A stretch of 18,404 bases of DNA from Candidatus Woesearchaeota archaeon. Lineage in GTDB: Archaea > Nanobdellota > Nanobdellia > SCGC-AAA011-G17 > GW2011-AR20. Within the stretch, counting starts at the first letter, position 1, and each line of letters begins with the position of its first letter. The DNA lies in contig JAGVZJ010000026.1 in the NCBI GenBank assembly GCA_018302725.1, forward strand, positions 2,505-20,908, written 5' to 3'. Of the stretch, positions 13,835-18,404 are shown piece by piece. The notes beneath the pieces were generated by a model, which was not told where the DNA came from, searched no databases, and was given only the letters and a program-made list of their open reading frames with translations. Both the position numbers and the translations under genes were made by a program.

Positions 13835-14587
13835 CTATTCTCTTTTATTATCCTTTTTTAAATCTTTCTTTTTAAGGAAATAAAAGCCCACTGCGAGTAG
13901 GATAAATATTATTGTTAATGATAAAGCCAGAACAAAAATCTTATCAAAAGCGGGGGTTATCCATGCAGCTAACAATTCTTTAACCGGAGCTAAAGGAATT
14001 GCTCCTATCTGAATCTTTTCTGCTAACAAATCTCCAACCAGCAAATTCTGTATCACCTTGTAATAGATTGCTGCAAGACCAGAGGTTACAGCACCCTTTA
14101 CACAGATTTTGTAAGACGCCTTTTTCCAGTCCATATACCCTAAAAATGTAAACAAAACTCCAAGAACAATAAGAACAACACTCCCGGTTATGACCTTTTT
14201 TGATGCCTGTTCAAAACTTTTTATCTTATCTGCTAACTCATCTATCTGCTTATTAACCTCATTCACCCCCTGGCTCAAACTGGGATTATTTTCCACTAAT
14301 TCCTTGGGATTTTCTTCTATTTGCCTCAGTATATAACACTCTTCTATCTCAGAGTTGGTTTCACAAACAGATCTAATTTCTTCTAATGAACTATATTGGC
14401 TCTCTTGCAGCATCAAAGTTTCTAAAAACTCAGGGGAAGCAAACAAACTCTCAACCAACTCCTCTCCTTTCCCTCTTAGCACATCCACATCTCCAGTAAC
14501 ATATCCGGCTAAGATACCAGCCAGTAATAAGGTAAGTCCTAGACCGAAGAATGCACCTCCAAGAAATCTACTCACCCATCCAAGCAT
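13835..14587 (-). CDS. Unrecognised multi-pass membrane protein
   Basis: I do not recognise the family. From the ATG at 14587 the product is 250 aa; a GGAGGAG ribosome-binding site lies upstream, and a TTG 12 codons earlier would overlap the preceding gene. Likely membrane helices are at residues 9-30, 133-153 and 217-238, with a weaker amphipathic or fourth segment at 161-183. Between the first two helices is a roughly 100-residue soluble domain, acidic and probably coiled-coil, with C75 and C84 that could form a disulfide if it is outside the cell. The tail is strongly basic (KKKDLKKDNKRE), which argues for a cytoplasmic C-terminus. It sits between a tiny membrane protein and the 601-aa nucleotidyltransferase-like gene. 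Confidence 0.82.
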   Translation of the reverse strand: MLGWVSRFLGGAFFGLGLTLLLAGILAGYVTGDVDVLRGKGEELVESLFASPEFLETLMLQESQYSSLEEIRSVCETNSEIEECYILRQIEENPKELVENNPSLSQGVNEVNKQIDELADKIKSFEQASKKVITGSVVLIVLGVLFTFLGYMDWKKASYKICVKGAVTSGLAAIYYKVIQNLLVGDLLAEKIQIGAIPLAPVKELLAAWITPAFDKIFVLALSLTIIFILLAVGFYFLKKKDLKKDNKRE

Positions 14588-14594
14588 CCCCAAC

Positions 14595-14813
14595 TTATCT
14601 CCTCCTGAATAAAATATAGACAATTATTACAATGATGGCTAACACAAACAATGGAATATCAGGAAGTAGACCAAATCTGCTTATTAGCCAGACCACAATT
14701 AATAAAACAAGTAATGTCCCTAGACCCCAGCTCTTTCTATCACTTTTTAAGCTTCTTTCAAACTCTTTTCTGAACTTCCTGTCATTGAGAAGCTTCTTCA
14801 TATGCCTATCCAA
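14595..14813 (-). CDS. Small two-helix membrane protein
   Basis: The product is 72 aa from a TTG at 14813, chosen because GAGGTGAT lies 6 nt upstream; the ATG at 14801 (68 aa) is the alternative. The first 28 residues are highly charged and basic (NDRKFRKEFERSLKSDRKSW). Two hydrophobic helices follow at about residues 32-48 and 54-68, and the end is FRRR. I do not recognise a family. Its stop lies 7 nt before the next gene's ATG, and its last codons supply that gene's ribosome-binding site, so the two are translationally linked. Confidence 0.75.
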   Translation of the reverse strand: MDRHMKKLLNDRKFRKEFERSLKSDRKSWGLGTLLVLLIVVWLISRFGLLPDIPLFVLAIIVIIVYILFRRR

Positions 14814-14819
14814 AAGCCC

Positions 14820-14857
14820 ATCACCTCTAAAAGGAAATATATTTCTCGTTATATAAA
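14820..14857 (-). promoter_or_regulatory. Putative promoter and ribosome-binding site for the three-gene membrane/nucleotidyltransferase unit
   Basis: A TATA-like TTTATATA lies at 14850-14857 on the minus strand. Transcription about 26 nt downstream would begin near 14828, immediately before the ribosome-binding site GAGGTGAT at 14820-14827. This promoter is divergent from the one for the gene starting at 14940. Confidence 0.5.
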
Positions 14858-14877
14858 TGTTTCTTAAAAAAGCTAGT

Positions 14878-14928
14878 CTTTTAAATTATTCTACAAATAA
14901 ACTTAAAGAGGTGACTAATTAAGGTAGG
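14878..14928 (+). promoter_or_regulatory. Putative promoter and ribosome-binding site for the gene at 14940
   Basis: CTTTTAAAT at 14878-14886 is TATA-like, placing a start near 14907. AAGGTAGG at 14921-14928 is a usable ribosome-binding site 11 nt from the ATG. A stronger match, GAGGTGA, lies at 14908-14914 but is 25 nt away with no start codon at the right spacing. Confidence 0.45.
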
Positions 14929-14939
14929 ACGAATTTCAA

Positions 14940-15278
14940 ATGCCAGAAGATAAATATATGCGCACATTAGATGGCTTAGAAGTTAAGATTCCCTCAACTG
15001 CACTTAATGTTTATGAAATCCAGAGGAAGTATTCCTCCAGCAGAAGAGTAGATTTAACTGGTCCAAGTCTTGCTCTAGATTTAATTACCTGTGGAGATTT
15101 ACCAAATAGTGCCGCAGAAGCTTCAATCTCATTTAAAGCTGAAGGTATTGTAAGAAGAAAAACAGGCAATAGACTTCTAAGTGTGGGGTATACTATTTGT
15201 GCAATAGATGATCTCTGTGATGATGGATGCCTGGGTTTAGGGAATGAGGGGATTAGGCAACTTCTAAAATTAAGTTGA
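14940..15278 (+). CDS. Unrecognised 112-aa protein, possibly part of a TGA-interrupted gene
   Basis: I do not recognise the family. The product is soluble-looking, with no membrane segment. It begins MPEDKYMRTLDGLEVKIP and has four cysteines (CGD near residue 51; CAIDDLCDDGC near 87-97). The middle (SAAEASISFKAEGIVRRK) suggests alternating strand and helix. It ends at a single TGA, and the following gene continues in exactly the same frame with no other stop between, so the pair may be one broken or read-through gene. An opposite-strand frame over it lacks comparable start signals. Confidence 0.6.
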   Translation: MPEDKYMRTLDGLEVKIPSTALNVYEIQRKYSSSRRVDLTGPSLALDLITCGDLPNSAAEASISFKAEGIVRRKTGNRLLSVGYTICAIDDLCDDGCLGLGNEGIRQLLKLS

Positions 15279-15314
15279 GAAGGATTAATCACAGGATTAG
15301 ACCTCACCAAACTA

Positions 15315-15641
15315 ATGGAGACCCCCCAAATATTAGACTCTATCTTCAGGAAAGTAAAAACAGTAATTGAATTAGAGATAGAAAGAGGGAATGAAACAGC
15401 AACAGTGCAGTACGAATCTATGAATGATACAGTCAGCAGAATATATTGCGAGTGGTGGGATTTGTTTAGAGGTCGGCTTGAAGAAAGGTATCTTCTACTA
15501 CTGTGCAGAATTGCTCCTGAGTATAAAGGAACATTAAGAATGCCTTCTCAGGTATTAGAAGGGCGTATTTCCACACAAGAACTGATTCATGAGGTTAATA
15601 ACGGTTTGGTTGATGAAATCTCAAGACATTTAAGAAACTAA
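15315..15641 (+). CDS. Unrecognised 108-aa protein, same frame as the gene upstream
   Basis: I do not recognise the family. The product looks mostly helical and soluble, with EWWDLFRGRLEERYLLLLCRI in the centre and an amphipathic C-terminal helix ending EISRHLRN. The ATG at 15315 has no evident ribosome-binding site. The frame stays open for 12 codons upstream to the TGA at 15276-15278 that ends the previous gene. Translation may therefore depend on coupling, on TGA readthrough, or this may be the second half of a disrupted gene. Its stop overlaps the gatD stop tail-to-tail by 3 bases. Confidence 0.55.
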   Translation: METPQILDSIFRKVKTVIELEIERGNETATVQYESMNDTVSRIYCEWWDLFRGRLEERYLLLLCRIAPEYKGTLRMPSQVLEGRISTQELIHEVNNGLVDEISRHLRN

Positions 15642-16933
15642 AAAAAGTCAAGCTCTTCCTTCATTAATCTCTCATTGATCTCTCCTTTAAGATTTTTAAA
15701 CAGCAGTTCCTTAACCTCTTTTTTGTGGTTGCTTAATAGCCAGGCTAATTTAACAACAGTCGTTTCAGGAGTCATATCGTTTAAATGCCCTAAAACACCA
15801 ATTTTCTGCATCTCTCTTTCATTAGAATAAACATTAAGGTTTAGCCTTCCATAAATTGTTTGAGGGGCCAAAACCACAACTGTTTTCTTTGTTAATGTTT
15901 TCAAGGCATTGAATATTTTCTTATGCTCCAAGGTATGTCTGTCCAATGCACTCGTCGGTAAATTCCCTATGCCAGACGCTTCTATGACCAGCCCGTCATA
16001 ACCTTTATAAAACAAAAATTGTCTAGCATCCATGTTGATTGTAGTTTTTAGTAATCCTATCTTGAGCTTTTCATTGAACAGCTTCAAATTTAATTTCCCG
16101 TTGCTGCTCCTGCTGTAAGGTTTATCAATATATTTTATCTCTCCTTTCCTGTAATCAACTAAAGCCCAGGGTTTTGCATTGATCGGTTTAAATGCATCTC
16201 TCCTTGAAGTGTGCATTTTTCTAGTTTTCAGCCCGGGAAGTATGGCACAGTAATCATCATTCAGGTTGTTATGCATGCAAACCCCCACTTCGCATACATC
16301 AGAATTAACAGCAAAATAAACTGCATTTATCAGGTTCATTCCAGCATCACTGCTTCCCCGATCAGAGCTTCTTTGGGCCCCAACCACTAAAACAGGAACA
16401 GTTAAGTTCTCCAGGGCTAAGGCCAAAGCTGCAGAAGTGTAATGCAGGAAGTCAGTTCCATGGGTAATCACCACCCCCCCAGCTCCCTTGTCTATCTCTT
16501 TCTTGATCTCCTTGGCTAAAATATTAAAGTGCACAAACCTAAGATCCTGGCTCCAGATATTCCATATCAACCTGGAATTTATTGTTGCTATATCATTTAG
16601 CTCAGGAAACATATTCACAATTTCTTCAGGTTTAAACTGAGGAGAAACAGCTCCTGTTTTATAGTCCACCTCACTCGCAACAGTTCCTCCAGTATGGAGT
16701 ATAGATATTTTTTTTAGACCTTTTTTTATCTCATGTTTACTAACTGCTTTCTCCTTTCTAATCTTTTTTATTTTCCTTATCCCATCGATATTCTTCTTAT
16801 TAATCCCAATGTTGTATCCAGAACTTAATTTGATTGTGACAACTTCTTTTTTAGATGATTCCAGCAGAACTCCTGTAAGAGTTTTGCCCTTTGTAACCAC
16901 TTCCACAACATCACCGTTGGTAAACTTACTCAT
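15638..16933 (-). CDS. gatD: Glutamyl-tRNA(Gln) amidotransferase subunit D
   Basis: GatD is the asparaginase-type subunit of the archaeal GatDE complex. It frees ammonia from an amide donor so that GatE can turn Glu-tRNA(Gln) into Gln-tRNA(Gln). From the ATG at 16933 the product is 431 aa. Residues 1-70 form the small N-terminal beta domain of GatD. The L-asparaginase core follows, with the nucleophile region HTGGTVASEVDYKTGAVSP at 80-98 and the second threonine motif THGTD at 157-161. GAQRSSDRGSSDAGMNLI and GLKTRKMHTSRRDAF are also typical; the N-terminal domain separates it from plain asparaginase. A TTG four codons upstream is less likely, because the TATA box sits 26 nt from the ATG. gatE is not in the window. 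Confidence 0.95.
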   Translation of the reverse strand: MSKFTNGDVVEVVTKGKTLTGVLLESSKKEVVTIKLSSGYNIGINKKNIDGIRKIKKIRKEKAVSKHEIKKGLKKISILHTGGTVASEVDYKTGAVSPQFKPEEIVNMFPELNDIATINSRLIWNIWSQDLRFVHFNILAKEIKKEIDKGAGGVVITHGTDFLHYTSAALALALENLTVPVLVVGAQRSSDRGSSDAGMNLINAVYFAVNSDVCEVGVCMHNNLNDDYCAILPGLKTRKMHTSRRDAFKPINAKPWALVDYRKGEIKYIDKPYSRSSNGKLNLKLFNEKLKIGLLKTTINMDARQFLFYKGYDGLVIEASGIGNLPTSALDRHTLEHKKIFNALKTLTKKTVVVLAPQTIYGRLNLNVYSNEREMQKIGVLGHLNDMTPETTVVKLAWLLSNHKKEVKELLFKNLKGEINERLMKEELDFF

Positions 16934-16954
16934 ACAAAAATTCAATCATTAGGA

Positions 16955-16962
16955 ATATAAAA
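16955..16962 (-). promoter_or_regulatory. Putative TATA box for gatD, giving a leaderless mRNA
   Basis: On the minus strand the box reads TTTTATAT. Its centre is 25-26 nt from the A of the gatD ATG, so transcription would start at or next to the start codon. There is no Shine-Dalgarno sequence before this ATG, which fits leaderless translation. Confidence 0.6.
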
Positions 16963-17055
16963 AACTTGTCAAAAATGAAGCGTATACTCTAAAATATATA
17001 TTATTTTTAATAAATGTTTAAATATAAGATAAATGTATAAAATAAGAATAAGTTA

Positions 17056-17083
17056 ATGATTTTAATTTGGGCGTTAAAATCAT
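17056..17083. repeat. Perfect 10-bp inverted repeat
   Basis: Arms ATGATTTTAA and TTAAAATCAT are exact reverse complements around an 8-nt spacer TTTGGGCG. It could be an RNA hairpin or a protein-binding operator in the ftsZ upstream region. Confidence 0.85.
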
Positions 17084-17107
17084 AAACACATTTGGGTTTG
17101 CGAATAA

Positions 17108-17136
17108 CGTTTATCTATGTTGGGCATGTATAAACG
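17108..17136. repeat. Imperfect 12-bp inverted repeat followed by a T-run
   Basis: Arms CGTTTATCTATG and CATGTATAAACG pair except for one C-T mismatch and one G-T wobble, around a 5-nt loop TTGGG. Five T residues follow at 17138-17142. The loop shares TTGGG with the spacer of the inverted repeat at 17056. Confidence 0.75.
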
Positions 17137-17162
17137 CTTTTTCTAAGAAAGAGATATGTTGA

Positions 17163-17187
17163 ACTATAATATAAATGTTGTTATAGT
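17163..17187. repeat. 7-bp inverted repeat next to the ftsZ TATA box
   Basis: ACTATAA and TTATAGT are exact reverse complements with an 11-nt spacer. The right arm ends only 2 nt before the TATA-like box, a position where a bound regulator could affect recruitment of TBP and TFB. Confidence 0.55.
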
Positions 17188-17189
17188 GA

Positions 17190-17239
17190 AATATATATCT
17201 TAAAAAATAATAATCAAAGTAAACAAGAGAGGGGGAAGG
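17190..17239 (+). promoter_or_regulatory. Putative ftsZ promoter and ribosome-binding site
   Basis: AATATATA-type sequence at 17190-17197 would start transcription near 17220. A purine-rich ribosome-binding region containing GAGGGGG and AAGG at 17229-17239 ends 4 nt before the ATG. Unlike gatD, ftsZ thus has a short conventional leader. Confidence 0.6.
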
Positions 17240-17243
17240 CCAA

Positions 17244-18338
17244 ATGGACTTTTTAATACAAAACGCTTTGCAAGAAGCAAAAGAAAGTAAAAACTTCAAC
17301 AGCTTTGAAGTTGGAAAAGCTAATATAAAGGTTATTGGTGCTGGAGGAGCAGGAACCAATATGACTTCTTGGTTATACAAGAAAGGGATACAAGGTGCAG
17401 AAATTTTTGCTGTGAATACAGACAAACAACATCTGGATATTTCTGAAGCCGATAGTAAGATCTTAATCGGAAGAGATCTGACAAAGGGTCTCGGAGCTGG
17501 AGGCTATCCTAATGTAGGTACAGAAGCTGCTAAAGAAAGCCTACAAGATATAAAAGAGGTCCTGTCAGGATCTGATATGGTATTTGTATGCGCAGGAATG
17601 GGAGGAGGTACTGGTACAGGAGCAGCTCCGGTAATAGCTAAACAAGCTAAAGATGCTGGATCTATTGTAATTGGAACAGTTACAATGCCTCTTAATATTG
17701 AAAAAGCTAGAATTGACAAAGCTGAGTTCGGTTTACAGCAATTAAGACAAGTCTGTGATACAGTAATTGTTATAGACAATAACAGGTTGGTTACAATTGC
17801 AGGAAATCTTCCATTGAAGCAGGCTTTTGCAGTGGCAAACGAATTAGTTTCTACCATGATAAAAGGAATTGTAGAGACTATTGCTGTGCCTAGTCTTGTT
17901 AACCTAGATTATGCAGATGTAAAGGCTATAATGACAAATGGAGGAGTATCCATCATAGGTATTGGAGAATCTGACACAGACAATAGAGTTGATGAAGCTG
18001 TGAAGAGAGCATTAAGCAACCCTCTATTAGATGTAAGCTACTCTGGAGCAACAGGAGCTCTTATCCATATAACTGGAGGAGAAGACTTGACATTAGATGA
18101 CGTAAGTAGGGTAGGAGAGGTTGTAACAGAAGCTCTTGATCCAGATGCACAGGTTATCTGGGGTGCAAGAATCTCCGATGATATGAATGGCAAGCTTAGA
18201 GTTATGGTAATAGTTACAGGAGTAAACTCACCATACATCCTTGGAAGACAGAACATATCACAATCATCCGAATCTAGTAGAAGGCTCGGCAACGAGCTGG
18301 GTATCGAGATGGTAAAGGCGCATAAAGGATTTCTCTAA
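17244..18338 (+). CDS. ftsZ: Cell division GTPase FtsZ
   Basis: FtsZ is the tubulin-family GTPase that polymerises at mid-cell to form the division ring. The 364-aa product has the first nucleotide loop IGAGGAGTN at 31-39 and the tubulin signature GGGTGTG at 120-126. GTVTMPLNIE is near 144-153. The T7 catalytic loop is NLDYAD with N220, D222 and D225, and the C-terminal domain runs to about 330. A short linker leads to a tail ending LGNELGIEMVKAHKGFL, which probably binds a membrane-anchor partner such as SepF; that is inference. Archaea often have two paralogues, FtsZ1 and FtsZ2, and I cannot say which this is. A strong terminator follows directly. Confidence 0.97.
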   Translation: MDFLIQNALQEAKESKNFNSFEVGKANIKVIGAGGAGTNMTSWLYKKGIQGAEIFAVNTDKQHLDISEADSKILIGRDLTKGLGAGGYPNVGTEAAKESLQDIKEVLSGSDMVFVCAGMGGGTGTGAAPVIAKQAKDAGSIVIGTVTMPLNIEKARIDKAEFGLQQLRQVCDTVIVIDNNRLVTIAGNLPLKQAFAVANELVSTMIKGIVETIAVPSLVNLDYADVKAIMTNGGVSIIGIGESDTDNRVDEAVKRALSNPLLDVSYSGATGALIHITGGEDLTLDDVSRVGEVVTEALDPDAQVIWGARISDDMNGKLRVMVIVTGVNSPYILGRQNISQSSESSRRLGNELGIEMVKAHKGFL

Positions 18339-18354
18339 CCCCCTTTTTGCCTTT

Positions 18355-18399
18355 GGCTAATGCTTTCCCCAAGCATTAGCTGCTTTTTTTTCTTTTTTT
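18355..18399 (+). terminator. Stem-loop and poly-T terminator after ftsZ
   Basis: Arms GCTAATGCTT (18356-18365) and AAGCATTAGC (18371-18380) pair perfectly around loop TCCCC. Eight T residues follow (18384-18391), then a C, then seven more T. It starts 17 nt after the ftsZ stop. Archaeal termination usually relies on T-runs without a hairpin, so the stem may also protect the mRNA 3' end. Confidence 0.85.
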
Positions 18400-18404
18400 A
18401 ATAA

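Larger units (their letters stand above)
17047..17142 (+). ncRNA. Candidate small RNA or structured ftsZ leader
   Basis: A consensus-like TTTAAATA at 17017-17024 would place a start near 17047. Downstream lie a perfect hairpin (17056-17083) and a second hairpin (17108-17136), and then CTTTTTCT, a possible stop signal at 17138-17142. This would be an RNA of about 95 nt. If there is no stop, the same elements would form a 200-nt ftsZ leader. It matches no RNA family I recognise, and no convincing C/D or H/ACA boxes are visible. Confidence 0.3.
16934..17243. other. Non-coding region between gatD and ftsZ
   Basis: This 310-nt AT-rich divergent intergenic region holds the gatD promoter at one end and the ftsZ promoter at the other. 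Between them are three inverted repeats (17056-17083, 17108-17136, 17163-17187) and a third TATA-like box at 17017-17024. Short open frames here overlap ftsZ antisense or lack start signals, and I see no protein gene. Confidence 0.7.

Noticed and set aside
15276..15278. TGA as a selenocysteine codon
   Set aside because: No SECIS-like structure was evident, and TGA is the normal stop of rps4, rps12 and other genes here. Readthrough or mutation is simpler.
15011..15310. Opposite-strand 99-codon frame over the gene at 14940
   Set aside because: It lacks a ribosome-binding site or promoter. The plus-strand frame has both, so this looks like a shadow.
17111..17425. Minus-strand frame across the ftsZ start
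   Set aside because: It is antisense to conserved ftsZ codons and covers the hairpin region, with no start signals.

Overview
The window reads as part of an AT-rich archaeal chromosome. It carries archaeal/eukaryotic-type RNA polymerase subunits (A', A'', B', B'', D, H), archaeal ribosomal proteins including L30e, a two-KH NusA, GatD and FtsZ, plus tRNAs with bulge-helix-bulge introns and no encoded CCA. Split A'/A'' and B''/B', very tight packing, a non-canonical tRNA intron and several unrecognised small proteins fit a reduced DPANN-type archaeon (Woesearchaeota/Pacearchaeota-like). That placement is inference; no 16S gene is present.

Positions 1-11900 hold one dense minus-strand array, read right to left: tRNA-Asp, tRNA-Lys, rpoH, rpoB'', rpoB', rpoA', rpoA'', rpl30e, nusA-like, rps12, rps7, an unrecognised 113-aa gene, rps13, rps4, rps11, rpoD, tRNA-Leu. 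Most protein genes abut or overlap by 1-44 bases. A TATA-like box at 12021-12028 could start a transcript that passes through both intron-bearing tRNAs into rpoH. A second box just upstream of rps13 could start the S13-S4-S11-RpoD part as a nearly leaderless mRNA. The array makes the core of RNA polymerase, part of the small ribosomal subunit and three tRNAs.

Positions 12025-14813 hold a minus-strand three-gene unit: a 601-aa protein with a nucleotidyltransferase motif and probably a second, degenerate copy of that fold, a multi-pass membrane protein, and a very small two-helix membrane protein. Positions 14940-15641 hold two unrecognised plus-strand genes in the same reading frame, separated by one TGA. 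They run tail-to-tail into gatD (minus), which makes the amidotransferase subunit for Gln-tRNA(Gln) and appears to have a leaderless promoter.

Positions 16934-17243 are non-coding, with several inverted repeats and promoter-like boxes, and may hold a small RNA. ftsZ (plus) follows, closed by a bacterial-looking stem-loop and T-run terminator.

The points most worth a second look are the T-loop intron in tRNA-Lys next to rpoH, the A34 anticodon in tRNA-Leu, the unrecognised gene between rps7 and rps13, the tandem nucleotidyltransferase-like protein with its membrane partners, the in-frame TGA pair, and the structured leader upstream of ftsZ.
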